A stretch of DNA of 64,000 bases from Ensifer adhaerens (lineage in GTDB: Bacteria; Pseudomonadota; Alphaproteobacteria; Rhizobiales; Rhizobiaceae), in NCBI RefSeq assembly GCF_013283195.1, contig NZ_JABEKT010000004.1, positions 270,452-334,451 on the forward strand, read 5' to 3'. Each line of letters opens with the position of its first letter. The first letter of the stretch is position 1. The notes beneath the pieces are model-generated. The model searched no databases. It was not told the DNA's origin and worked only from the letters and a program-made list of their open reading frames with translations. Below are positions 25,619-34,482 of this stretch, one piece after another. A program made the translations under genes and the position numbers.

Positions 25619-27064
25619 TCACTGAAAAACAGGTTCGGCTTGCCGGCGCGCGCTGGCGCGCCATTCTGCTGCGTAGTTGGAAATTGCGGTCGTGAGGGGC
25701 GGGACATCTGTGGCTTCGGCCAGGGAAAGCGGTGCCGGCCGTGTCCGCGTGCGTTGACCGGCAAGCAGGGCCGCCCCTGAGGCGACGCCATAGGTATCGA
25801 GATTGAAGCGGATCTGCCGACCAGGCAGCAAGGCTGCGACAAGGCGGGCATAAAGCGGGTCGCGCAGGAAGCTGCCGTCGAGAACGACGAGCGGTCCCGC
25901 CCCCAGTGCCTCGACGCATTCGGCCGTCAGCAGCGCACAATAGATGAGGGCCAGCGCCTTGCGCTCCAGCGGCGTCTCCGGCTTGGGCCCAGTGATGTGT
26001 CCTTGACCGGCGCTGCCGGGAAACAGACCGTTATCGTCACCGAAGGATGGCAGCGCCACGGTCTTCAACGCGATCAGTTGCCGAACGATTTGTTCAGGCA
26101 CAGGTCCGCCCGGCTGCCCGTGACCCGCAACATGCGAGAATTCACGCCCGCCCATGGTCAGCACGCCGCCGAGCGGCTTGCCGAAAACATCGCTGTTGAG
26201 TGTCATGCCCCTGTCTTCGTCGAGCCGATCGAGGGGCGTCTGCCCGCAGAAGCCGACAATCCAGGTGCCGGTGGAAATGACGGTGAAATCGCGCAGTCCC
26301 GCAGCATGGTAGCGGTAGTGATTGAGGCTGCTGTCGTGCGCGCCGGTAAGGATACGAAGATCCTGCGGCAAGCCATGACGGCGTGCCAATTCCACGCGCA
26401 CCGGCCCGAGATCCTGCCAGGCATCGGCAAAGGGCGGCATCAGCCGGCCCCAGCCGCGCTGATCGACGATCGGGGCGAAATGCCGCTCCGCCACGTTCCA
26501 GAGATGGGACTGCGCGCCAAGCAGGCTCGCCTCGGATGCCGCGACGCCCGAAAGACGCCACGCCCAGTATTGCGGCAGACCGAGATACCACTGCGCCCGG
26601 GCAAAAGCTTGCGGTTCACACTCCTGCATCCAGAAGAGTTGTCGGGCCTGATGGGTCGCGGCGTGCATCGTCGCGCTGCCGCGGTCGAAGAATGAACCGG
26701 AGAGCGGAGCATAGCCCGCCCGGATGGCCTCGGGCGGCGCCTGTTCGTAGTCGATCATCGGCAGCGCCGCGCCGTCGCCTTGCTCCGGATCGGCCCCGAC
26801 CAGCACGCCGCCGGAACCATGCCCGGAGGCGACGAAGGTCGAAAGCCGGTGGCGCCGGGCGAGCTGTGCGAGGCCGGAAAAGACCCACTCGCCGATAGCG
26901 CCGAGGTCATGATGGGACCAGGGCGGGCCTGGCAGCACCGGGTTGGCGATGCTGAGGGTCTCGAGCACGGCGCCATCGGCCGTGACGGCATTGAGCTTGA
27001 CGTTGGTCTTGCCGACATCGAGCACCGCGATCGTGCCTTCATCGTCGCGTGATGACGTTGGCAT
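25619..27064 (-). CDS. FGGY-family carbohydrate kinase
   Basis: This 481-residue kinase has the ASKHA ATPase fold: IAVLDVGKTNVKLNAV at residues 12-27 binds phosphate, a central TGAHDSS lies in the sugar-binding region, FTVISTGTW and MGGREFSHVAGH follow, and VVLDGSFLRDP near 400 belongs to the adenosine site. The N-terminal Asp-Val-Gly-Lys-Thr pattern is the variant seen in rhamnulokinase and fuculokinase-like members. Cassette context, with a downstream class II aldolase and a ketose 3-epimerase, suggests phosphorylation of a ketose at O1. Start ATG follows GGAGGTG at 8 bases. The sugar cannot be fixed from sequence. Confidence 0.87.
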   Translation of the reverse strand: MPTSSRDDEGTIAVLDVGKTNVKLNAVTADGAVLETLSIANPVLPGPPWSHHDLGAIGEWVFSGLAQLARRHRLSTFVASGHGSGGVLVGADPEQGDGAALPMIDYEQAPPEAIRAGYAPLSGSFFDRGSATMHAATHQARQLFWMQECEPQAFARAQWYLGLPQYWAWRLSGVAASEASLLGAQSHLWNVAERHFAPIVDQRGWGRLMPPFADAWQDLGPVRVELARRHGLPQDLRILTGAHDSSLNHYRYHAAGLRDFTVISTGTWIVGFCGQTPLDRLDEDRGMTLNSDVFGKPLGGVLTMGGREFSHVAGHGQPGGPVPEQIVRQLIALKTVALPSFGDDNGLFPGSAGQGHITGPKPETPLERKALALIYCALLTAECVEALGAGPLVVLDGSFLRDPLYARLVAALLPGRQIRFNLDTYGVASGAALLAGQRTRTRPAPLSLAEATDVPPLTTAISNYAAEWRASARRQAEPVFQ

Positions 27065-27113
27065 GACGCCGCACCTCCCTCACCTTCCGAACCGCCAAAG
27101 ACTGGCCTGCCTT

Positions 27114-27962
27114 CTAGATCAGGCCGTATTGTTTGGCCTTGTTGCGCAGGAACGGTAGGCCGTTGCCCATCACTTCCTCCTCATCCTTGGCGACGGGTCG
27201 CCAGACGGCGAGGCCATAGGCGACTTCCGGCGGCATGTTGATGAAGCTTTCCATCGCAAGACCGCCCTTGAAGCCGATCGCTGCAAGTGTCGCGAAGATC
27301 TCGTCCCAGGCGCAGTTGCCGTAGCCGGGCGTGCCGCGATCACTCTCGGAGAGGTGGATGTATTTGATGTGCTCGCGCGCATCGAGGATGCCGGTGCCGA
27401 TTCCCTTTTCCTCGATGTTCATGTGGTAGGTGTCGAGATGCACGAAGACATTGTCGGCACCGACGCGCCTGATCATGTCGACGGCCTGCCAGCCAGTGTT
27501 GATGAGATGGTTTTCATAGCGGTTGACTGCCTCGACGCCGAGTTCGATACCACGCGACTTCGCATGTTTTGCCGCCGCCTGCAGCACGCGGGCGATGTTG
27601 TCGTATTCGGCCTCGGTCGGCGGTACGCCGGTGCGCTCGCCGATGCCGCCATAGATGACGCCGGACAGCGCTTCGCCGCCGAGATCCGCCGTCTTGTCGA
27701 TAGCGATCTTCAGGTGCTCGATTGCGGCATCGGGCCGGACGGAAGCCCAGGCGCGCTCGGGAAGACCGAGCGAGCAGACCGCGCGCAGCTTGTTCTTCTC
27801 CAGAAGCGCCTTGGTGTGGGCGGTGTCGACCGCCGGCGGATTGAGCATGGGGATCTCGATGAAATCCACCTTGTACTTGACCGCCGCCGCGACGGCCCGC
27901 TCGGCGCCGGGCCGATCCCAATTCATGGTCCACATGCTCGTATGGACGCCAAAACCCTGCAT
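27114..27962 (-). CDS. Sugar isomerase/epimerase of the D-tagatose 3-epimerase family
   Basis: The 282-residue TIM-barrel protein carries the four metal and catalytic residues of ketose 3-epimerases in order: E144 (GVEAVNRYENH), D177 (HLDTYHMNIEE), H203 (IHLSESDRG) and E238 (AMESF). These enzymes interconvert ketoses at C3, such as D-fructose/D-psicose, D-tagatose/D-sorbose or L-ribulose/L-xylulose. It starts two bases after the permease stop with an AAGGAAC site. Its position between transporter and kinase implies that the imported ketose is epimerised before phosphorylation. The frame reads much further upstream into the permease gene, but that part is out-of-frame shadow. Confidence 0.88.
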   Translation of the reverse strand: MQGFGVHTSMWTMNWDRPGAERAVAAAVKYKVDFIEIPMLNPPAVDTAHTKALLEKNKLRAVCSLGLPERAWASVRPDAAIEHLKIAIDKTADLGGEALSGVIYGGIGERTGVPPTEAEYDNIARVLQAAAKHAKSRGIELGVEAVNRYENHLINTGWQAVDMIRRVGADNVFVHLDTYHMNIEEKGIGTGILDAREHIKYIHLSESDRGTPGYGNCAWDEIFATLAAIGFKGGLAMESFINMPPEVAYGLAVWRPVAKDEEEVMGNGLPFLRNKAKQYGLI

Positions 27963-27964
27963 GA

Positions 27965-28963
27965 TCACGTTCCTTTTCTGACAAATGAAATCTTGAATTT
28001 TGAGGCGGCAAACCGCAGCACCATGACGCCGACGAGAAGCAAGCCCCAGACGGCGGTCGCGAGATGTTGATTGGCGCCGATCAGGTTGAGCCCTGATGAC
28101 AGCAGCTGCAGCACGACGAGCGCCACGAACACCGGGATCACCCGGCCGAAGCCGCCGAACGGATTGACGCCGCCGAGGAAACAGGCGAGCACCGTGATCA
28201 GCAGGTAGGACTCGCCGTGGCCGATGCGCACCGAGTTGAACCGCGCCAGCATGATGATGCCGGCAATGGCGCACATTGCGCCCGAGAGCGTGTAGACGAG
28301 TACGATCACCTTGCGCGTGTTGATGCCGGAATAGCGCGTCGCCTCGAGATTGGAGCCGATCATGTAGGTGTTGAAGCCGAGCTTGGTGCGGGTCAAAAGC
28401 AGATGCCAGGCGAGCACGCAGATGATGAAGACGATCAGCGGCACCGGTATGCCCGCGATCGAGCCATGGCCGAGCGGCCCGATGAAGGCGGGAAAGCCGG
28501 AGACGTCGCCGCCGCGTGTCAGAAACTCGCCGAGGCCACGCAGGAAGATCATCATCGACAGCGAGACGAGGATCGGGTGGGCGCGGGTAAAGGCAATGAC
28601 CAGCCCCATGACCACGCCGCTTGCAGCACCGACCATCACGGCAAGGACGCAGCCGAGTGCAAAGGCACCGGCGCCGGCATCCGCACCGCCATTCGCCTGC
28701 AGCACCCAGGCAAGCGTCAGCCCGGCAATATTGGCGGTGAAGGTTACGGCAAGGTTCAGGCCACCGGTCAGGATCGGCAGCAGCATCGCCAGCGTCAGTA
28801 GCCCGAGCTCGGGAAGCTGAAACGCGACCGAACCGAAGGTCGCAGCACTCAGGAACTGCGGCGAGACGAGACCGAACACCAGGATCACGGCGACCAGCGC
28901 CAGGCCGGGACCCGCCATCTCCGGGCCGAACCATCCCTTCAGGCGTTCCGAAAAACCTGTCAT
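27965..28963 (-). CDS. Ribose-type ABC transporter permease (second)
   Basis: The 332-residue protein has about nine hydrophobic segments and the RbsC-type motif pattern, including LTGGLNLAVTFTANIAG, FTRAHPILVSLSMMIFLRGLG and GSNLEATRYSGINTRKV (the cytoplasmic loop touching the ATPase). Two consecutive permeases mark a heterodimeric CUT2 sugar importer. Its start overlaps the upstream permease stop by four bases (ATGA). Substrate is unknown; the cassette genes point to a rare ketose or aldose. Confidence 0.9.
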   Translation of the reverse strand: MTGFSERLKGWFGPEMAGPGLALVAVILVFGLVSPQFLSAATFGSVAFQLPELGLLTLAMLLPILTGGLNLAVTFTANIAGLTLAWVLQANGGADAGAGAFALGCVLAVMVGAASGVVMGLVIAFTRAHPILVSLSMMIFLRGLGEFLTRGGDVSGFPAFIGPLGHGSIAGIPVPLIVFIICVLAWHLLLTRTKLGFNTYMIGSNLEATRYSGINTRKVIVLVYTLSGAMCAIAGIIMLARFNSVRIGHGESYLLITVLACFLGGVNPFGGFGRVIPVFVALVVLQLLSSGLNLIGANQHLATAVWGLLLVGVMVLRFAASKFKISFVRKGT

Positions 28964-29961
28964 CGGCGTGCACCTTTCTGGGTGGCGAAGGGCAGAAGCC
29001 GTTCGATGCTGGTGTTGGAAAGGGTGATGGCGATCAGGATGATGGCGCCAACGATCATCTTGAAGGCGAAGGGGGAAACGCCCATCAGGTTCAGGCCGTT
29101 CTGGGTGATCGCGATCAGGAGCACGCCGAGCACGCAGCCGAGCACCGAGCCCTTGCCACCGCCGAGTCTTGCGCCACCGAGAACGACGGCGGCCAGCACG
29201 TCGAGTTCTCGCCCATAAAGTGCGTTCGGCACCACTTCCTGCGCGTAGTGCGCCTGCACCAGCCCGCCGATCCCGGCCATAAGGCCGAGCCAGCCGAAGG
29301 CGATGAACTGCATGGCGCCGATGTTGATGCCGAAGCGGCGTGCGCCTTCCGGATTATCGCCGAAGGCATAGAGTTGCCGTCCGGTGGTCGTGCGGGTGAT
29401 CAGTACCCAGGTGGCGATGACGCACAGCACCATGACCAGCACCGGAAGCGTGATCTCGATCCAGCTGCCGTCTGCCATTTCATGTTCGAACAGAACGACA
29501 CGATCGGTCAGCCATTCCGGCAGGTCGTAGATCGACACGCCCTTGGTGAAGAACATCAATAGCCCGAAGTAGATGTTGAAGGTCGATATCGTCGCGACGA
29601 TCGAAATGATGCGGAAGCGATGGATCAGGAGCGCATTGACTGCGCCGAGGCAGATGCCGATCGATCCGGCAATGACGAGGCCGGAGATCCAGCCACCGCC
29701 GCCGATCCAGCCGAGCGCGATCGCCGTGCCATACTGCACGACCGAGGCGGCGACGGCGAAGGAGATGTCGATGCCGCCGGCAATCAGCACGACCAGCAGG
29801 CCAACGGCGAAGATGATGTTGACCGAACTGGTGTTCAACAGATCGAAGGCGTTGCCGATCGAGAAGAAGTTGGCGGTCGCGAACGACAGAACCGTGCAGA
29901 TGACGGCAATGACGGCGAGGAGCGCGACCTCGGTCGCGTGGGTGCGGGCGAAACTATGCAT
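28960..29961 (-). CDS. Ribose-type ABC transporter permease (first)
   Basis: The 333-residue membrane protein has CUT2 permease marks: VLIAGGIDISFAVAASVVQYGTA at residues 50-75, FRIISIVATISTFNIYFGLLM, and the ATPase-contact loop FGDNPEGARRFGINIG. ATG at 29961 follows GAGGGAG and overlaps the ATPase gene by eight bases; upstream codons in the same frame lie inside the ATPase. With the second permease it forms the membrane pore of the importer. Confidence 0.9.
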   Translation of the reverse strand: MHSFARTHATEVALLAVIAVICTVLSFATANFFSIGNAFDLLNTSSVNIIFAVGLLVVLIAGGIDISFAVAASVVQYGTAIALGWIGGGGWISGLVIAGSIGICLGAVNALLIHRFRIISIVATISTFNIYFGLLMFFTKGVSIYDLPEWLTDRVVLFEHEMADGSWIEITLPVLVMVLCVIATWVLITRTTTGRQLYAFGDNPEGARRFGINIGAMQFIAFGWLGLMAGIGGLVQAHYAQEVVPNALYGRELDVLAAVVLGGARLGGGKGSVLGCVLGVLLIAITQNGLNLMGVSPFAFKMIVGAIILIAITLSNTSIERLLPFATQKGARR

Positions 29962-31468
29962 AGACCGCTCCCTCGATTTCGGAGAGCGGAACGCTGCGGG
30001 GATCATAGCTGCCGACGATGCGACCCTGCGCCATATGCAGGACGCGGTCGGCGTTGAAATAGACTTCCGGCACCTCGTCGGAAATCAGGATGATCGCAAG
30101 GCCTGTCTCAGCGAGCTTGGCGACGATATCGAAGATGCCGGCACGCGCGCCGACATCGACGCCGACCGTGGGCGCGTCGAGGATCAACAGCTTCGGGTCG
30201 GTCGCCAGCCATTTGGCAATGGCGATGCGCTGCTGGTTGCCGCCTGACAGCGTCGAGATCGCATCGCCCTGCTGGCCGATCTTGACGCCGAGATCGGCAA
30301 TCCAGCCGGCGACGAGCTTACGCTTGCGCTCGTCCGACAGAAAGCCGCCGGAAACGATCTTGCCGAGCGAACTGATGACGAGATTGTCGGCGATCGACTG
30401 CGGCTGGATGAGGCCAAGCGACAGGCGATCCTCCGAGAGATAGGCGACGCCCGCCTTGATCGCATCGCGGTTGGAGGAAAAATGCACCGGCTTGCCCTCA
30501 AGCGTGATCGCGCCGGCGGCCGGCTGCAGCATGCCGAAGAGCGTTTGCGCAAGCTCGGTCCGGCCGGCCCCGAGAAGGCCGGTAATCCCGAGCGTCTCGC
30601 CGCGTCGGACGGTGAGTGAAATATCGTCGAACTGGCCGGGTCGGCTCAGCCCCTTTACCTCAAGGACAACAGGTTGATCGTCGCGCGATTTTGCGCGGAC
30701 CTGCTGGTCAAAAGTCTTGCCAGTCATCAGTTCGGTGATGCGCGATTGCGTCATGCCGGCGGCGGGATAAACGCCGACCAGCGCGCCGTCGCGCAAGACG
30801 GTGATCCGGCTTGAAATTTCCAGCACTTCCGCCAGGCGGTGACTGACGAAGACGACGGCGACGCCTGCGGCCGAAAGACCGCGCACGATGTCGAGCAGAT
30901 GGTCGGTTTCCGATTGCGTCAGCGATGCGGTCGGCTCGTCCATGAAGACGAGCTTCGCTTCGCCGACGAGCGCGCGGGCAATCGCCACGATCTGGCGCTG
31001 GGCAATGGCGTATTCCTTGAGCGGCAGGTCGACGTCGAGCGTGATGCCGAGACGCTTAAGCGCGTCCGTCGCAATCTTGCGCATGCGGCCATAGTCGACC
31101 AGCTTCGGCCAGCGGCCGAGGACGGTCTGGAAGGCGATGTTTTCCGCCACGCTCATTTCGGGGAAAAGCGCCAGATCCTGCCAGATGACCTGGATGCCGC
31201 GATCCTGGGCGGTCACCGGCGACATGTGGGAATAGGTCTCGCCGTCATACTCGATCGAGGCGCCATCGGCGGGACGGTAAACGCCGGTGATGATCTTGAT
31301 CAGGGTGCTCTTGCCACAACCGTTCTCACCGGCGAGGCAGTGCACCTCACCCGGGCGGACGTCAAAGCTCACATTCTTGAGCGCCTTGACGCCACCGAAG
31401 GTCATGTTGATGTCGTGCAGGGACAGAAGCGGCTTTTCGCTGCCTCCCGTGATCGCAAGCTGTTGCAT
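29954..31468 (-). CDS. Sugar ABC transporter ATPase with two ABC domains (RbsA type)
   Basis: The 504-residue protein has two fused ATPase domains typical of CUT2 importers. The first has Walker A GENGCGKST at 47-55, then Q-loop IQVIWQDLALFP and Walker B KLVFMDEPTASL. The second has a degenerate Walker A GLLGAGRTE and a canonical signature SGGNQQRIAIAKW with LILDAPTVGVDVGAR. This asymmetry is normal for RbsA-like proteins. It lies 181 bases after the binding-protein gene, a gap holding hairpins that may lower its expression. Confidence 0.93.
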   Translation of the reverse strand: MQQLAITGGSEKPLLSLHDINMTFGGVKALKNVSFDVRPGEVHCLAGENGCGKSTLIKIITGVYRPADGASIEYDGETYSHMSPVTAQDRGIQVIWQDLALFPEMSVAENIAFQTVLGRWPKLVDYGRMRKIATDALKRLGITLDVDLPLKEYAIAQRQIVAIARALVGEAKLVFMDEPTASLTQSETDHLLDIVRGLSAAGVAVVFVSHRLAEVLEISSRITVLRDGALVGVYPAAGMTQSRITELMTGKTFDQQVRAKSRDDQPVVLEVKGLSRPGQFDDISLTVRRGETLGITGLLGAGRTELAQTLFGMLQPAAGAITLEGKPVHFSSNRDAIKAGVAYLSEDRLSLGLIQPQSIADNLVISSLGKIVSGGFLSDERKRKLVAGWIADLGVKIGQQGDAISTLSGGNQQRIAIAKWLATDPKLLILDAPTVGVDVGARAGIFDIVAKLAETGLAIILISDEVPEVYFNADRVLHMAQGRIVGSYDPRSVPLSEIEGAVYA

Positions 31469-31507
31469 GAACGTGTGTCCTAAGGACCGTTTTTGAAGGA
31501 CGTGCCA

Positions 31508-31525
31508 GGCCGGCCGAAGCCGGCC
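31508..31525. other. Hairpin between binding-protein and ATPase genes
   Basis: GGCCGGC-CGAA-GCCGGCC is a perfect 7-bp stem with a 4-base loop. A second, CCGGG-AGAA-CCCGG, lies at 31532-31545. Both are in the 181-base gap after the binding-protein gene. Stable hairpins here often protect the 5' mRNA and make binding protein more abundant than membrane parts. No U-run suggests RNA processing more than termination. Confidence 0.5.
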
Positions 31526-31649
31526 CAGCAGCCGGGAGAACCCGGTGCATGCCGCCCGGGATCGCGTCGATCCGGGGATAGGGCATGCAACTATTCAAAA
31601 TGCGGCAGCGGCGGTGGCGCGTCTGAGGCGTGCGGGCCGCTGCGGCAGA

Positions 31650-32642
31650 TCAGAGCCCCATCGCCGCGAGATCGGCGACCGTGTCCTTGTTGATCGGCAC
31701 GAGCTGATCAACGATGATGTTGCGGTTTTCAAAGTCCGGCTTGACCTTGCCGAGACCTTCGATCTCGTCGCCGTCCTTCACCTCTTCCCCCTTCATCAAC
31801 TTGTCGGCAAGCGTCACGAACACCTCGCCTGCCTGTTTCGGATTCCACATGAAGCCGCCGGAGATCGCGTCCGACTTGACGAGCTTCTGGCCCTGCCCCG
31901 GCGAGAACGGGCCGAGCACGAAGATCTCGCCAACCTTGCGGCGCTCTTCGACGGCACGGCCTGCCCCGATCGGTCCCTGGCTGCCGAACGCGAGGAAACC
32001 CTTGAGGTTGGGGTGGGCGGAGATCAGGTCGAGCGCTGTCGACCGGCTCTTGTCGACGTCTTCGGCGACCCCGTAGCGTTCGCCGACCAGCGTCATGTCA
32101 GGATGGTTCTTCTTGATATAGGCGATGGCAGCATCAGCCCAGGCGTTGTGCAGCGGCACGGTCAGCGAACCGACGAACACGGCATATTCGCCCTTGCCGC
32201 CCATTTTTTCGGCAAGCAGCTTGCCGTGCGCTTCGCCGAAGCCGGTCGATGACGCAAGCTCGAAGTCCCAGTCGGCGCCCTTCTGGCTCGGCGATTCATG
32301 GGTGATGACGATGATGCCCTTTTCCTTGGCCTTGGTCAGAACCGGCTCCAAAACCTTGGCATCATTGGGCACGACGCCGATGACCTTGACGCCCTGGGCG
32401 ATCAGATCCTCGATGGCACGCACCTGCAGCGCCGGATCGGCGCTCGTCGGGCCGACCATGAAGGCGTCGATGCCGAGCTTTTGGCCCCGTTCCTTGATGC
32501 CTGCCTCCATGGCGTTGAACCACGGAATGCCGCCGATCTTGACCACGACGCCGACCTTTCCGGCATCCTGAGCGAATGCGGCAGCCGCACCGGCAAACGA
32601 AAGCGATGTCGCTAGCGCAGCGACCAGAATTTTCTTGATCAT
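31650..32642 (-). CDS. Periplasmic sugar-binding protein (RbsB/LsrB-like)
   Basis: The 330-residue protein begins with a signal peptide (MIKKILVAALATSLSF, cleavage expected near AAFAQ) followed by a periplasmic-binding fold of the RbsB/LsrB/RhaS group. KIGGIPWFNAMEAGIKE and ALQVRAIEDLIAQGVKVIGVVP belong to the first lobe. A strong GGAGGAGAG ribosome site precedes ATG at 32642. It is the first gene of the cassette, next to LacI-type operators. Positions matching the AI-2 contacts of LsrB do not appear conserved by eye, so AI-2 is not favoured. Ligand unknown. Confidence 0.9.
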   Translation of the reverse strand: MIKKILVAALATSLSFAGAAAAFAQDAGKVGVVVKIGGIPWFNAMEAGIKERGQKLGIDAFMVGPTSADPALQVRAIEDLIAQGVKVIGVVPNDAKVLEPVLTKAKEKGIIVITHESPSQKGADWDFELASSTGFGEAHGKLLAEKMGGKGEYAVFVGSLTVPLHNAWADAAIAYIKKNHPDMTLVGERYGVAEDVDKSRSTALDLISAHPNLKGFLAFGSQGPIGAGRAVEERRKVGEIFVLGPFSPGQGQKLVKSDAISGGFMWNPKQAGEVFVTLADKLMKGEEVKDGDEIEGLGKVKPDFENRNIIVDQLVPINKDTVADLAAMGL

Positions 32643-32772
32643 GTCTCTCCTCCACTCGTTCCCATAGGGAACACGCCCGGCTGCAGAAGCGCCGGCCTCC
32701 AGTTTCAAATCGCAACTGGCTGGGAACGAATTCCCGCCTCCCTGATCGCCGCCTCCTCAGACGACCCATCAA

Positions 32773-32786
32773 TTTGCACAATCGAT
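32773..32786 (-). promoter_or_regulatory. LacI-type operator half (copy 1) for the sugar cassette
   Basis: TTTGCACAATCGAT here is repeated exactly 22 bases away as part of the larger palindrome at 32795-32816. It lies in the 241-base divergent region between the ABC cassette and the LacI gene. A third related half, ATTGTGCA, is at 32821-32828. Confidence 0.55.
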
Positions 32787-32794
32787 ATTTCTTG

Positions 32795-32816
32795 TTTGCA
32801 CAATCGATGGTGCAAA
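32795..32816. promoter_or_regulatory. LacI-type operator palindrome for the sugar cassette
   Basis: The sequence is TTTGCAC-N8-GTGCAAA, an inverted repeat of 7 bp around a centre of AATCGATG. Its position between binding-protein gene and regulator fits repression of the cassette by the LacI protein encoded next door. The flanking half-site repeats suggest cooperative binding. Confidence 0.65.
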
Positions 32817-32883
32817 GACTATTGTGCAGACTTAATCTTTCGTCAAGGGGAAATCGGCACTAAGACGATGAGGGAGGCCAACG

Positions 32884-33942
32884 ATGACGAAGACGAGCAA
32901 GAAGAAGGCGACCATCTACGACTTATCGGTGCTGTCAGGCAGCTCGCCTTCAACCGTGAGTGCGGTTTTGAACGGCACCTGGCAGAAGCGGCGGATCAAG
33001 GAGAGCACCGCGGCCCTGATCCGGGATCTGGCGGAGACCCACCAATATACCGCCAACCGTCAGGCCCGCGGATTGCGCAGCTCCCGCTCCGGCCTCATCG
33101 GCCTGCTGTTGCCCGTCCATGACAATCGCTACTTCTCCTCGATGGCGCAGACCTTCGAAGCGCATGTCAGAAGCAAGGGTCAATGCCCGATCGTCGTCAG
33201 CGCCAGCCGTGACCCGGAAGAGGAGAGAAAGACGGCCGAAACGCTGATCTCATACTCGATCGATGAGCTGTTCATCTGCGGCGCGACCGACCCGGACGGC
33301 GTGCACGAGGTCTGCGAGACCGTCGGCCTGAAGCACATCAACATCGACCTGCCCGGCACCAAGGTTCCGTCCGTCATCAGCGACAACTACCAAGGCGGCC
33401 GGATGCTGACGGAGGCGATCATCCGCCACTTCCCCGCGGATCAGCCGCTCCGCCCGGATGAACTCTACCTCTTCGGCGGTCGCGACGACCACGCAAGCCG
33501 CGAGCGTATCCGCGGGTTCCGTGCGGTGAAGCGCGAGCTTCTGGGCGAAGACCCGGACGGCTGCATCCAGCCGACCGGCTACGCGCCCAACAATGCAAGG
33601 CTCGCTTTCGAAGCCTTCTACGAAAAGCACGGCAAGCTGCCGCGCGGCGTCTTCATCAACTCCTCGATCAACTTCGAGGGCCTGTTGCGCTTCATGGCTG
33701 GCCACCCGCATGAAAACTTCGCAGACCTCACCGTCGGCTGCTACGACTACGACCCCTTCGCCTCGTTCCTGCCCTTCCCCGTCATCATGATCCGCCAGGA
33801 TGTCGAAGGCATGATCACCAAGGCATTCGAGGTGATCGAGGAGGGGCGGCCACAGCCGCGTATTCACCTGATCAGTCCAGAGCTCGTCCAGCCGCGCACC
33901 GCGCTGACAGGACCGCTCGACGCGCTCAAGGATATCGGCTGA
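32884..33942 (+). CDS. LacI-family transcriptional regulator of the sugar cassette
   Basis: The 352-residue protein has an N-terminal helix-turn-helix (ATIYDLSVLSGSSPSTVSAV at about residues 9-28) and hinge QARGLRSSRSGLIGLLLP, then a sugar-binding core (SVISDNYQGGRMLTEAI). The DNA-contact segment PSTVSAV lacks the alanine-rich form of classical LacI but keeps the fold. It is divergent from the ABC cassette with palindromic operators between them. A GGGAGG ribosome site precedes ATG. The effector is most likely the imported sugar or a phosphate derivative. Confidence 0.9.
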   Translation: MTKTSKKKATIYDLSVLSGSSPSTVSAVLNGTWQKRRIKESTAALIRDLAETHQYTANRQARGLRSSRSGLIGLLLPVHDNRYFSSMAQTFEAHVRSKGQCPIVVSASRDPEEERKTAETLISYSIDELFICGATDPDGVHEVCETVGLKHINIDLPGTKVPSVISDNYQGGRMLTEAIIRHFPADQPLRPDELYLFGGRDDHASRERIRGFRAVKRELLGEDPDGCIQPTGYAPNNARLAFEAFYEKHGKLPRGVFINSSINFEGLLRFMAGHPHENFADLTVGCYDYDPFASFLPFPVIMIRQDVEGMITKAFEVIEEGRPQPRIHLISPELVQPRTALTGPLDALKDIG

Positions 33943-34029
33943 ATGGCACATCGCTGAATCTTCGGCCGCACGGCACAATAACAATCGATTTTTCTGTACA
34001 TACGGACAGTTTCCACGTATTCATTGGAA

Positions 34030-34479
34030 ATGGATGAGATAGACAGAAAAATCATTGGAATTCTCGCGCAGGACTCCCGCAGGTCGCTGACCGATATCGG
34101 TGCGGCGGTGGAGTTGTCGCCCTCCTCGGTCAACGAGCGCATCCGCCGGCTCGTCGCAAGCGGAGTGATCCGCCGTTTCACGATCGACGCCGACCATCGC
34201 GCGCTTGGGCTTGACGTGCTCGCCTTCGTCTGGGTCGGGCTGTCCCCGGATGCGGATGAGGAAGCGTTTCGCACCTTCATGGCCGGCCACCCTTCCGTTA
34301 CGGAATGTCACCACGTCACCGGCGCCTGGTCCTATTGCGTCAAGGTTCGCATGCCGTCGCTTGGCGATATCGAGCCTTTCCTGGCCGAACTCAAGCGTCG
34401 CCGGTTTCTCGCTCGCAGCGAGACCGTGATTGCCCTGTCGACCGTCAGGGAAACCTCGTTCACCGGCCCGGAGCGCTGA
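34030..34479 (+). CDS. Lrp/AsnC-family transcriptional regulator
   Basis: The 149-residue protein has the winged helix at residues 1-60 (DRKIIGILAQDSRRSLTDIG, SPSSVNERIRRL) and an RAM-type ligand domain (GHPSVTECHHVTGAWSYCVKVRMPS). This is the normal Lrp length. It sits three bases before a LysE-family exporter gene in the same direction, the common arrangement in which the Lrp protein senses an amino acid and controls its export. ATG at 34030 has only a weak GGA; TTG two codons earlier is also possible. Confidence 0.9.
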   Translation: MDEIDRKIIGILAQDSRRSLTDIGAAVELSPSSVNERIRRLVASGVIRRFTIDADHRALGLDVLAFVWVGLSPDADEEAFRTFMAGHPSVTECHHVTGAWSYCVKVRMPSLGDIEPFLAELKRRRFLARSETVIALSTVRETSFTGPER

Positions 34480-34482
34480 GCA

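Noticed and set aside
27963-28973. Apparent fusion of the 3-epimerase with a long N-terminal extension
   Set aside because: The extension is out-of-frame reading of the permease gene; a good ribosome site and start exist at 27962.
31650-32642. LsrB-type AI-2 receptor
   Set aside because: The family is similar, but by eye the positions matching LsrB AI-2 contacts are changed, and the cassette lacks lsrK/F/G-like genes.
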